5,050 nucleotides of DNA from Fidelibacterota bacterium (GCA_030634675.1 DAOWAH010000148.1:1-5050), one strand, 5' to 3'. Counted from the first letter of the stretch, positions 1 to 5,050 are shown. The notes: a model not told the origin generated them from the sequence alone. Program-made: numbers and translations.

Positions 1-222
1 GGCAAAGTAGTGAAAATCAGTCATGGTCACGGTTATGTAACCTATTTCGGTCATTTATCCGAATTTAATGTGACCAAGGGCGAAACCATACGACGGGGAC
101 AGTTGATTGGTAGGGTTGGGAATACCGGACGTTCGACCGGATCTCATCTGCATTATGAAGTCCATTATTACAATACACCGCAAAATCCGCTCGATTATTT
201 CTTCAGTGGTTATCTTGATTGA
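1..222 (+). CDS. M23/LytM-family metallopeptidase, C-terminal fragment (5' end outside window)
   Basis: The open frame runs from the first base of the window and gives 73 residues ending at TGA 220-222. The GTG at 10 is internal to the domain and is not a credible start. The fragment reads as the second half of a LytM/M23 zinc peptidase (lysostaphin/NlpD/MepM type). It contains HGHGYVTYFGHLS, a G-rich turn (KGETIRRGQLIG), and then the second metal/catalytic motif H-L-H-Y-E at fragment residues 49-53 (nt 145-159). The first metal motif (HxxxD) would lie upstream of the window, so it cannot be confirmed that all ligands are present and the enzyme is active rather than a degenerate activator of the EnvC/NlpD kind. 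M23 enzymes cut peptide cross-links of peptidoglycan in the periplasm. The protein ends about 17 residues after the catalytic strand (NPLDYFFSGYLD), which is normal for a C-terminal M23 domain. No terminator is visible after the stop. Confidence 0.9.
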   Translation, partial: GKVVKISHGHGYVTYFGHLSEFNVTKGETIRRGQLIGRVGNTGRSTGSHLHYEVHYYNTPQNPLDYFFSGYLD

Positions 223-330
223 TCCGCTCGAAAACTGCCAGAGATAATTAATCGGAAACTGAATTTATCAGATAGTATCGTTTAGTCTAATGAATTAAAA
301 TAATACAAGAATTAATATTTCTATTGTAAC

Positions 331-550
331 AGGGGAAAACTTGGAATAATATTTTTTCTAATTATCACTATTTAATCAGGACAGATTTTGTACGCTCAGG
401 GTACTGGAAAGGCATTAGATTGCGATGGGACAGATGACACTATAAAATTTAAATGATTCTAGTATAAATTTTGTTTCTGACCAAAGCTTTACAATAGACT
501 TGTGGACAGAGTGAGAAACATTAAATCAATTGATCGACATGCGTGAATAG
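331..550 (+). pseudogene. Relic of a secreted LamG/ConA-like domain protein (N-terminal part, frameshifted)
   Basis: No intact ORF exists here, but two frames joined at about 451 read as one protein start. Frame A (331-453) encodes GKLGIIFFLIITI, a TAA at 373-375, then SGQILYAQGTGKALDCDGTD. This is a signal-peptide-like hydrophobic stretch ending near YAQ, followed by the typical LamG opening (ALDFDGxDDxV-like). Frame A stops at TGA 454-456. Skipping one A near 451 moves into frame B, which continues with NDSSINFVSDQSFTIDLWTE (452-511), a TGA at 512-514, then ETLNQLIDMRE and a TAG at 548-550. The order 'FDGxDDxI-x-NDSSINF-x-SFTIDLW-x-LIDMRE' is the standard first third of a Laminin_G_3-type fold. 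No good start codon is visible before GKLG. Beyond 550 no match continues, so the gene is 3'-truncated. It is judged dead from three stops plus a frameshift. A sequencing error could explain the frameshift but not all the lesions. Confidence 0.6.
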
Positions 551-597
551 TCAGAATGTGAAAAAGCATTTTTTTCGCAATATTATTCTGTATTTTC

Positions 598-606
598 TGG
601 TAATAT
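598..606 (+). promoter_or_regulatory. Candidate extended -10 promoter for gltX
   Basis: TGG-TAATAT at 598-606 resembles an extended -10 element (TGn plus 4 of 6 bases of TATAAT). It would start transcription near 613 and leave a leader of about 30 nt before gltX. No convincing -35 is correctly spaced. The site lies in very AT-rich DNA where such matches are common, so this is a weak suggestion. Nothing else in 551-641 stands out, and no Shine-Dalgarno site lies within 12 nt of the gltX ATG. Confidence 0.2.
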
Positions 607-641
607 ATTTCAAGGATTGAAATCAACTACTAACATAGAAA

Positions 642-2060
642 ATGACCGATAACCTTCCTCACGTACGCTTTGCTCCCAGCCCTACCGGTGAATTACACCT
701 GGGCGGTGCTCGTACGGCCTTATTCAACTGGCTGTTTGCCCTGCATCACAGAGGTCAGTTTCATGTGCGTATTGAAGACACCGATAAGCTCCGCTCCAAA
801 CCGGAATTCACCGATCAGATTCTTGAATCCCTTACCTGGTTAGGTCTCGACTGGGACGGACCGCTACTGCATCAATCTCACCGATCAGGACAATATAAAC
901 AAGCTTTTCAAGCGTTGCTGAATACCGGTCACGCCTATCGCTGCTTTTGTTCCAAAGATAAGTTGGAACTGGACCGCAAGCAGGCGGATAAAGGGCACAA
1001 GTTCATGTATTCCGGTACCTGCCGGGATTTAAGCGACGCGCATATTAAAATCCGTTTAAATCAGGGGCAAACTTTCACTCTCCGACTACGAATCCCGGAA
1101 GGGGAGACCGTATATGATGATCATATCTATGGTAAAGTCAAAGTCAATAACAGGGAAATTGATGATTTCATTATAGCCCGTTCTGATGGTTCCCCGGTTT
1201 ATAATCTGGTGGTAGTTGTCGACGATCATACAATGGGTATAACCCATGTGATTCGCGGAGAGGATCATATTTCCAATACCCCCAAGCAAATATTGATTTA
1301 TCAAGCTTTGGGATATGATCCGCCGATTTTTGCTCATCTACCAATGATTCTTGGCCCCGATAAAAAACGGCTCAGCAAACGGCATAATGCCCCAGGAATT
1401 CAGGAATTTCGTAAGGCCGGCTACCCGCCAGCGGCTCTGGTTAATTACCTGGTGATGCTGGGGTGGAATCCGGATACCGAACAGGAAATATTTACACCGG
1501 AGGAACTGGTAGCGGCTTTCCGCTTGAGCCAGGTGCAGAAAAAAGGTGCCATTTACGACGAAAAAAAATTAAACTGGGTCAGCAGTAAGCATCTACTGGC
1601 AATGACTGATGACGATATTCTAGCCGGAATCAGGTCAATTGACCCGGACTGGCAAACCGGACGGACGGATAAATATAACCGGCGGGTGATTGAGCAGATG
1701 AAACCGCGTGTACGCTCCCTGCAAGGTCTGGTTGAAGATAGCACTTTTTTTTACCAAATTCCGAAAGAATACGATGTCAAAACCTGCCGGAAGCGCTGGC
1801 CTGATTCGAAAGTCAACGAACTAGTTAGAAAATACTATGATCGTTTGTTGGTGCAGGTGGAATGGACTGCCGAGAATATTGAATGGTTGCTGCGCGAGAC
1901 CGCTACCGAAGCAATGGTACCGGCCAGTAAGCTGATTCATCCTGTGCGCCTTGCATTAACCGGGACCGGTGCTGGTCCTTCATTATTTGCACTGATGGAA
2001 ATTCTGGGTCAGGAGATTTGTCTGCAAAGATTAAAATTGGCTTTGGAAATACTACCCTAA
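642..2060 (+). CDS. gltX: Glutamyl-tRNA synthetase (GluRS, class Ib)
   Basis: The 472-aa product is full length for bacterial GluRS (about 470 aa). It joins glutamate to tRNA-Glu in the cytoplasm using ATP. Visible signatures are the N-terminal RFAPSPTGELHLGGARTA, with the HIGH-type motif H19-L-G-G22, and the KMSKS-type loop KRLSKR at residues 242-247. The region GYPPAALVNYLVMLGWNP (260-277) follows, and the helical anticodon-binding domain fills about 310-472, ending in the usual PVRLALTGTGAGPSLFALMEILG. C101, C103 and C127 match three ligands of the E. coli-type zinc site, but D129 stands where histidine is usual. The ATG at 642 is the first possible start, because an in-frame TAG lies at 636-638. 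The next gene begins 18 nt after the stop. Arginines at 355 and 357 lie near the position that in Thermus GluRS reads anticodon base 36; only an alignment could show whether this enzyme discriminates between tRNA-Glu and tRNA-Gln. Confidence 0.97.
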   Translation: MTDNLPHVRFAPSPTGELHLGGARTALFNWLFALHHRGQFHVRIEDTDKLRSKPEFTDQILESLTWLGLDWDGPLLHQSHRSGQYKQAFQALLNTGHAYRCFCSKDKLELDRKQADKGHKFMYSGTCRDLSDAHIKIRLNQGQTFTLRLRIPEGETVYDDHIYGKVKVNNREIDDFIIARSDGSPVYNLVVVVDDHTMGITHVIRGEDHISNTPKQILIYQALGYDPPIFAHLPMILGPDKKRLSKRHNAPGIQEFRKAGYPPAALVNYLVMLGWNPDTEQEIFTPEELVAAFRLSQVQKKGAIYDEKKLNWVSSKHLLAMTDDDILAGIRSIDPDWQTGRTDKYNRRVIEQMKPRVRSLQGLVEDSTFFYQIPKEYDVKTCRKRWPDSKVNELVRKYYDRLLVQVEWTAENIEWLLRETATEAMVPASKLIHPVRLALTGTGAGPSLFALMEILGQEICLQRLKLALEILP

Positions 2061-2078
2061 GGGCTATATTTCTCAATC

Positions 2079-3374
2079 ATGTACCAGCGATTTCGAGCAC
2101 CGTTTTTACTGATTACACTACTGCTTTCCTGTACCTTGGGGCTGCCAGCACCTAAAATAATCCTGTATATCCTGCCTTTTGAAAATATTGAGAATGATCC
2201 ATCGGTGGACTGGCTGCGGGTCGGAATGACCGATATGTTGAATCTGCGGTTTGCCGATGTAAAAGACATTAGACTGCGCGATAAAGACGATTTGGAAGAA
2301 TTGATGAGCAACCGCAACCGCCTGCTTCATCAACCGCGTGGGACCAAGAATTTTCTGCTCCTGGGAAAATTCGAACGCAAGCTGGATGAAATACGAATTG
2401 GAGTTCAACTGATCGATATAGCCACTTGGGAGGAGGTCGATCGTCGCAGTGCTGCCGGCTATTACTCAAAAATACCGGAATTGAATGATCTGGTGGTTGA
2501 TGCCCTGCGCACCATGCTGGTGCCCTATTTGCCCGAAGAGGCTCAAAAACCGATTGCCGCCCAGTTAACGGAAACCATATTGCCGGAGCAGCAGCTACCG
2601 GCTCAGGTTAGGGAAATGGGAACGTCGATTGATATGGCGCTGGACGATCTGGAAGAATCGATGGATCTGGTGATCGGCGCCCGCGGTAAGCCGTCGGCCG
2701 ATGACCCAATTGTTGAAGATGGGGAATGGGTACTGGATATCAGTGGGGAAGATTTCACTCGGGAAAATCCGGAACTGACCGGCAATACTCAACTGCTGAT
2801 GAAGGTCCTGGATGACCTCAAAAATGATACTTATAATATTAACCTGTCAAAACTGCGTTTTGAATATGTTCAGGACCAGCGCAATAGAATGAATGTGGTT
2901 TTACCAGTGAAATATGCCTTGAAAGAGCATTTAATCCGGGATATGCTTTCCTCCCTGCCATACAGCGGTTTAAAACAGGATGGAAGTCTGACAATTTTTT
3001 ATTTTAATCGCGATAAATTTAATTTTCCACCGGATGCAATGGAAAATATCAAGCATGGTGGTTATCGTGCGATTCCAGTCATTCGCTTCTTTGATAATGC
3101 TGGTAAATTGATTGTTATGATCGTTGACTCACCGGATAACGAATGGGAACACTTATCATCAGACAGGGTAGTTTTTGTACCCGCCCACCATTTTTCACCG
3201 TTAATAATTTTCACAGTTGGTGGATGGTCGATCCAGGTGGCTATGGAAACAGTAGATATTCCCGTTAATTATCAATTTGATTTGGATGTTGATGATGTCA
3301 GTCGTCTTTCACGTGTTAGTTTGAAATTCGTGCCCGAACCCGAACTGGAAAATTTTTTACAACAGAATCTCTGA
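2079..3374 (+). CDS. Exported protein with CsgG/FlgO/TolB-N-like domain, possible lipoprotein
   Basis: This 431-aa protein of unknown function probably forms an operon with gltX, starting 18 nt after its stop. Residues 1-24 are a signal sequence: a basic start (QRFR), a hydrophobic core and LLSC at 15-18. That could be a lipobox with Cys18, although Leu at -2 is not ideal; cleavage further on, near GLPAP, is the alternative. Residues 27-150 match the pattern of the CsgG/FlgO/TolB N-terminal fold: YILPFENIENDPSVDWLRVG, then MTDMLNLRF, then DKDDLEELM, then the strand pair FLLLGKF and IRIGVQLIDIATWEEV. Such domains occur in outer-membrane-associated lipoproteins and in front of TPR proteins. Residues 155-215 are acidic and probably a linker. 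Residues 216-431 are beta-rich and not recognised. There is no strong Shine-Dalgarno site; AAGGG at 2059-2063 lies 15 nt from the ATG, which is too far to be decisive. The gene is well supported as coding by its length, export signal and spacing. Confidence 0.85.
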   Translation: MYQRFRAPFLLITLLLSCTLGLPAPKIILYILPFENIENDPSVDWLRVGMTDMLNLRFADVKDIRLRDKDDLEELMSNRNRLLHQPRGTKNFLLLGKFERKLDEIRIGVQLIDIATWEEVDRRSAAGYYSKIPELNDLVVDALRTMLVPYLPEEAQKPIAAQLTETILPEQQLPAQVREMGTSIDMALDDLEESMDLVIGARGKPSADDPIVEDGEWVLDISGEDFTRENPELTGNTQLLMKVLDDLKNDTYNINLSKLRFEYVQDQRNRMNVVLPVKYALKEHLIRDMLSSLPYSGLKQDGSLTIFYFNRDKFNFPPDAMENIKHGGYRAIPVIRFFDNAGKLIVMIVDSPDNEWEHLSSDRVVFVPAHHFSPLIIFTVGGWSIQVAMETVDIPVNYQFDLDVDDVSRLSRVSLKFVPEPELENFLQQNL

Positions 3375-3392
3375 TTTTTCCAAATTGACCCT

Positions 3393-3620
3393 TTGAAAAA
3401 AGTAGTTTTTTTCTTTGTACTATTAAATCTCACAATCAGTGCCCAGGATGTCATAACCAAAACGGTTCCTGATTTACGGTTGGATATGCTGGATGGCTTA
3501 CTGGAAGCCGGCCAGTATCAGTTGATCTGGAATGCGATTGAATTCCCGTCGGGAGTGTACTTTATCCAGCTCCGAACAACCGATACGATTCAAACCCACA
3601 AAGCGATTTTGATGAAATAA
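3393..3620 (+). CDS. 75-aa mini-protein: signal peptide fused to a partial T9SS sorting tail (possible relic)
   Basis: The ORF starts at TTG 3393, 18 nt after the previous stop and in the same codon phase. No Shine-Dalgarno site or better start is visible. Residues 1-17 (MKKVVFFFVLLNLTISA) are a typical Sec signal peptide, with likely cleavage before QD. From about residue 27 the protein matches the last half of a type IX secretion/Por C-terminal sorting domain: LDGLLEAGQYQLIWNA, then SGVYFIQLRTTDTIQTHK, ending AILMK. In intact cargo this region lies behind hundreds of residues and is preceded by a PNPFNP-type strand pair and a 'V-x-I-Y-D-x-x-G' strand; both are missing here. There is thus no cargo, only about 10 residues between signal and tail. 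The best reading is an internally deleted remnant of a T9SS-secreted protein that stayed in frame. A genuine tiny surface protein is the alternative. Its presence implies T9SS in the host. Confidence 0.6.
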   Translation: MKKVVFFFVLLNLTISAQDVITKTVPDLRLDMLDGLLEAGQYQLIWNAIEFPSGVYFIQLRTTDTIQTHKAILMK

Positions 3621-3644
3621 GTTTGGTAATTGATTGAAAGCAAT

Positions 3645-3672
3645 TTGAAGGCTTAATTAATCGCCTTAAATT
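3645..3672 (+). promoter_or_regulatory. Candidate promoter for the tRNA cluster
   Basis: TTGAAG (3645-3650) and TAAATT (3667-3672) are separated by 16 nt. They lie 28 nt before the 5' end of tRNA-Gln and are followed by the locally GC-rich stretch GCCACCG. A GC-rich discriminator after the -10 is typical of stable-RNA promoters under stringent control. Each hexamer matches the sigma-70 consensus at only 4 of 6 bases. The short inverted repeat AAGGC/GCCTT (3648-3667) overlapping this region lacks a T tract, so it was not called a terminator. Confidence 0.3.
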
Positions 3673-3699
3673 TGCCACCGCTTTTTAACCAAATTGATT

Positions 3700-3773
<74 letters not shown>

Positions 3774-3790
3774 TAAGATTTTACAAAAAT

Positions 3791-3862
3791 GGCCCGTTCG
3801 TCTAGGGGTTAGGACGTCGGCCTCTCACGCCGGTAACAGGGGTTCGAATCCCCTACGGGCTA
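3791..3862 (+). tRNA. tRNA-Glu(CTC)
   Basis: The acceptor stem GGCCCGT (3791-3797) pairs with ACGGGCT (3855-3861; the first pair is G-U), with discriminator A at 3862. The D-arm begins TCGTCTAGGGG. The anticodon stem TCGGC/GCCGG encloses the loop CTCTCAC, with anticodon CTC reading GAG. The T arm is AGGGG-TTCGAAT-CCCCT, preceded by the TAAC variable loop typical of bacterial tRNA-Glu. No CCA is encoded (next bases CTG), so the end must be added by tRNA nucleotidyltransferase. Confidence 0.96.
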
Positions 3863-3868
3863 CTGACT

Positions 3869-3946
3869 AATTGACAATTAATAATTTACAATTAAGAATC
3901 AGGAATTTGTAACAACGTAATAATTCTTTATTCTTAATTCCTAATT
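3869..3946. repeat. Inverted array of degenerate AATTnnn heptamers forming a long hairpin
   Basis: The 5' half is six consecutive 7-bp units: AATTGAC, AATTAAT, AATTTAC, AATTAAG, AATCAGG, AATTTGT (3869-3910). After a short spacer, the 3' half (3921-3946) holds the same repeat on the other strand: AATTAGG, AATTAAG, AATAAAG, AATTA. The arms 3890-3907 and 3922-3939 can pair over about 18 positions, including a perfect 10-bp block (AATTAAGAAT with ATTCTTAATT), one G-U pair and one C-U mismatch, with a 14-nt loop. It lies in the tRNA-Glu/tRNA-Arg spacer. There is no T tract, so it is not a standard terminator. It resembles the short heptanucleotide tandem repeats known from intergenic DNA of cyanobacteria and other bacteria. 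Confidence 0.7.
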
Positions 3947-3954
3947 GAAAATAT

Positions 3955-4028
3955 GCACCCGTAGCTCAATTGGATAGAGCGTCTGGCTACGGACCAGAAG
4001 GCTGAGGGTTCGAGTCCTTCCGGGTGTA
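3955..4028 (+). tRNA. tRNA-Arg(ACG)
   Basis: The acceptor stem GCACCCG (3955-3961) pairs with CGGGTGT (4021-4027; the first pair is G-U), with discriminator A at 4028. The D-arm is GCTCAATTGGATAGAGC. The anticodon stem TCTGG/CCAGA encloses the loop CTACGGA, with anticodon ACG at 3989-3991. A34 is normally edited to inosine by TadA so that the tRNA reads CGU, CGC and CGA. The variable loop is AGGCT and the T arm is GAGGG-TTCGAGT-CCTTC. No CCA is encoded. Confidence 0.96.
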
Positions 4029-4032
4029 CGAT

Positions 4033-4060
4033 AAATCCGCATAGTACGGATTTTTCATTT
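4033..4060 (+). terminator. Rho-independent terminator of the tRNA cluster
   Basis: A 7-bp stem AAATCCG (4033-4039) / CGGATTT (4047-4053) with a 7-nt loop is followed at once by a T-rich run (TTTCATTT). It starts 5 nt after the 3' end of tRNA-Arg. The stem has only three GC pairs, so it is moderate in strength, but its placement is exactly where the tRNA transcript should end. Confidence 0.75.
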
Positions 4061-4206
4061 TATCTGTAATTATATAATATATGGGTTTCCCAATTAGTTA
4101 AGAACTCGGGTGTTTTAGCAAATTTCTGCCAGCGACCAGTTGGATTTAGGGGTGTGCATAAATCAATGAATGTGTAATCGCCCAAGTTGTAGTGTAGTAA
4201 GGATTT
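4060..4206 (-). other. Spacer with a short protein-like open frame (possible gene remnant)
   Basis: The interval between the tRNA terminator and the padR promoter holds no intact gene. On the minus strand a 48-codon open stretch between in-frame stops (TAA at 4207-4209 and TAA at 4060-4062) reads YNLGDYTFIDLC, then TPLNPTGRWQKFAKTPEF, then LTNWETHILYNYR. The earliest usable start would be a TTG (4183-4185), with no ribosome site. The part from about 4085 to 4195 is visibly richer in GC than the very AT-rich DNA on either side, which suggests a decayed gene or repeat element rather than ordinary spacer. The family is not recognised, and an open stretch this short can occur by chance. Confidence 0.2.
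4153..4161 (-). promoter_or_regulatory. DnaA-box 9-mer (TTATGCACA, minus strand)
   Basis: TGTGCATAA on the + strand is a perfect reverse match to the consensus TTATNCACA. Isolated boxes occur by chance in AT-rich DNA and there is no cluster, so a functional role is uncertain. Confidence 0.25.
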
Positions 4207-4274
4207 TTAATGTAATCCAATTATAATAATAATCGATTTCAGTAATTGGTAATTATTCCTTGATTAAATTAAGG

Positions 4275-4303
4275 TTGGTTTTTAATATACTATATGGTAT
4301 AGT
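4275..4303 (+). promoter_or_regulatory. Promoter of the PadR-family gene
   Basis: TTGGTT (4275-4280) and TATAGT (4298-4303) have the ideal 17-nt spacing and match sigma-70 -35/-10 elements at 4 of 6 and 5 of 6 bases. Transcription would begin near 4310, about 20 nt before the start codon. The -10 lies inside the right arm of the palindrome at 4287-4305, so a protein bound there would block polymerase. Confidence 0.6.
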
Positions 4304-4305
4304 AT
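4287..4305. promoter_or_regulatory. Palindromic operator, likely PadR autoregulatory site
   Basis: ATACTATA (4287-4294) and TATAGTAT (4298-4305) are perfect inverted copies around the centre TGG. The site covers the -10 element and lies 24 nt before the ATG of a PadR-family gene. PadR proteins bind as dimers to inverted repeats of this size in their own promoters and usually repress them. The match to this particular regulator is inferred from position. Confidence 0.65.
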
Positions 4306-4329
4306 TAATAATTAACTACGGAGAAATGA

Positions 4330-4872
4330 ATGTCATCGATCGATATCATTGTGCTTGGTGTTTTGATGAAAGGTTCCCAAAGCGCTTACCATATTAATAA
4401 AACATTAGAAAGAAACCATGTTGGTGATTGGTTGAAAATCAGTGAACCAGCCGTTTACCGCAATATTCGAAAGCTGTGTATAAATGGCTATCTGTCGGAT
4501 CATTCGGAGAGAGATGGAGCCCGACCTGAGCGCAAAGTATACACCATTACCACAGTTGGTCGCCGCCATTTAATGGAGTTGATCTATGAAGCTTCCCAAA
4601 GTCCTGTACGAATCAATTGCTCATTTGATGCCTACATCGCTCATTTGGATTATGTCGGACATGATGAAAGCGCTAAGCTGATTAGAGGTCTTAAAAATAA
4701 CATTAGCCAAAGGCAGCAAGAAATTGCTACCATAATGAAGGCAACCGCACCAGAGTTATCATTATTAACAAAGAGTGTCATTGATTTGAGATTGCGTTAT
4801 TTGCAGACGGCCCAGGAATGGGTTGAAGATCTATATGACTATTATATGGGTAACCAGGTTCCTCCTTATTAA
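4330..4872 (+). CDS. PadR-family winged-helix transcriptional regulator
   Basis: The 180-aa product has the usual length and order of a two-domain PadR protein. Residues 3-85 form the winged helix: IDIIVLGVLMKGSQSAYHINKT, a recognition helix around SEPAVYRNIRKLCINGYL (38-55), and a wing with RPERKVYTIT (65-74), the counterpart of the 'GRxRKxYxLT' signature. Residues 97-172 are mostly helical with heptad-like spacing and match the C-terminal dimerisation domain (Vir_act_alpha_C type). The start at ATG 4330 is supported by CGGAG at 4319-4323, 6 nt upstream; the ATG at 4326 is out of frame. It acts as a dimeric DNA-binding repressor in the cytoplasm, responding to an unknown small molecule. PadR regulators often control phenolic-acid decarboxylases or drug-efflux genes next door, but no such gene is inside the window. 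The gene ends with tandem TAA TAA codons. Confidence 0.92.
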   Translation: MSSIDIIVLGVLMKGSQSAYHINKTLERNHVGDWLKISEPAVYRNIRKLCINGYLSDHSERDGARPERKVYTITTVGRRHLMELIYEASQSPVRINCSFDAYIAHLDYVGHDESAKLIRGLKNNISQRQQEIATIMKATAPELSLLTKSVIDLRLRYLQTAQEWVEDLYDYYMGNQVPPY

Positions 4873-4879
4873 TAAGAAG

Positions 4880-4888
4880 TTATCCACA
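4880..4888 (+). promoter_or_regulatory. DnaA-box 9-mer (TTATCCACA)
   Basis: This is a perfect match to the high-affinity DnaA box TTATCCACA, 8 nt after the padR stop and followed by about 75 nt of very AT-rich DNA (including TATAAT at 4889). Only one other perfect box is in the window, 720 nt away on the other strand, so an origin is not supported on this evidence. No gene is seen from 4873 to 5050. Confidence 0.35.
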
Positions 4889-5011
4889 TATAATAAACAT
4901 TACCGGAGAAATAATATAATATTAAATTTCAGTCATAATAAAATTGTACTTATGGAATATTTCTCAAAAAGAAGAAAATAGGATAGAAATATTTAGTGAG
5001 AAAATAGAGCG

Positions 5012-5042
5012 CCGACAAGCTTAGTAGACAATGCCCGACAAG
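5012..5042 (+). repeat. Short direct repeat CCGACAAG, 23-bp period
   Basis: CCGACAAG occurs at 5012-5019 and again at 5035-5042, a period of 23 bp. The copies are close to the window edge, so it cannot be told whether this is the start of a longer array, a regulator site pair or chance. Confidence 0.3.
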
Positions 5043-5050
5043 AGTTAACA

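Noticed and set aside
566..579. A-run/T-run as terminator or hairpin upstream of gltX
   Set aside because: The stem would be only A-T pairs with a 3-nt loop; too weak and not placed after a gene end.
558..620. 20-codon GTG ORF (KKHFFRNIILYFLVIYF-like) before gltX
   Set aside because: Hydrophobic low-complexity product of AT-rich DNA with no ribosome site; chance is the simplest explanation.
1086..1337. 83-aa minus-strand ORF inside gltX
   Set aside because: Antisense shadow of a strongly conserved synthetase frame; no export or domain signature. The minus-strand ORFs at 1553-1744, 2057-2317, 2118-2408, 2269-2469, 2595-2792, 2603-2785 and 3272-3460 were rejected on the same grounds.
3372..3395. 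Stop-codon readthrough joining the 431-aa protein to the T9SS tail
   Set aside because: The two ORFs share a frame across TGA 3372-3374, but the second begins with a clear signal peptide, which makes no sense inside a protein.
3869..3946. CRISPR array
   Set aside because: Units are 7 bp with no spacers and change orientation half-way.
4904..4923. CGGAGAAAT after padR, the same 9-mer as the padR ribosome site
   Set aside because: No start codon or open frame follows; the next codons run into stops within a few positions.
4950..5050. Minus-strand open frame running off the right edge
   Set aside because: 32 codons of AT-rich hydrophobic sequence with no recognisable features; a gene end cannot be shown without the flanking DNA.

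Overview
The window looks like chromosomal DNA from an uncultured member of the Fibrobacteres-Chlorobi-Bacteroidetes (FCB) superphylum, possibly Marinimicrobia or a similar lineage. The main clue is a type IX secretion (T9SS/Por) C-terminal sorting tail encoded at 3393-3620. Weak or absent Shine-Dalgarno sites before most genes and AT-rich spacers between moderately GC genes fit this. The phylum is an inference. Every confident gene is on the + strand.

Region 1 (1-222) is the C-terminal end of an M23/LytM-type peptidoglycan peptidase cut by the window edge. Region 2 (223-641) looks empty, but 331-550 reads as a decayed gene: a signal-peptide-like segment followed by the start of a LamG/concanavalin-A-like domain, broken by one frameshift and several stops. 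Region 3 (642-3374) holds gltX (glutamyl-tRNA synthetase) and, 18 nt later, an exported 431-aa protein with a CsgG/FlgO/TolB-N-like N-terminal domain and an unrecognised C-terminal half. Another 18 nt on is a 75-aa ORF that consists almost only of a signal peptide joined to the last half of a T9SS sorting tail. It is either a minimal secreted protein or an internally deleted relic.

Region 4 (3700-4060) is a tRNA cluster, Gln(CTG), Glu(CTC) and Arg(ACG), ending in a hairpin plus T-rich terminator. An inverted array of degenerate AT-rich heptamers separates tRNA-Glu from tRNA-Arg. The Gln and Glu tRNAs sit about 1.6 kb downstream of the synthetase that charges tRNA-Glu and, in organisms lacking GlnRS, also tRNA-Gln.

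Region 5 (4061-5050) is AT-rich and contains a PadR-family regulator with a clear promoter, a good Shine-Dalgarno site, and an 8+3+8 palindrome over the -10 element, which suggests autorepression. The presumed target genes are not in the window. The 178 nt after it hold no gene but do hold a perfect DnaA-box 9-mer. No complete novel system is visible. The most unusual items are the two secreted-protein remnants flanking the gltX block, the gltX-linked exported protein, and the heptamer hairpin inside the tRNA cluster.
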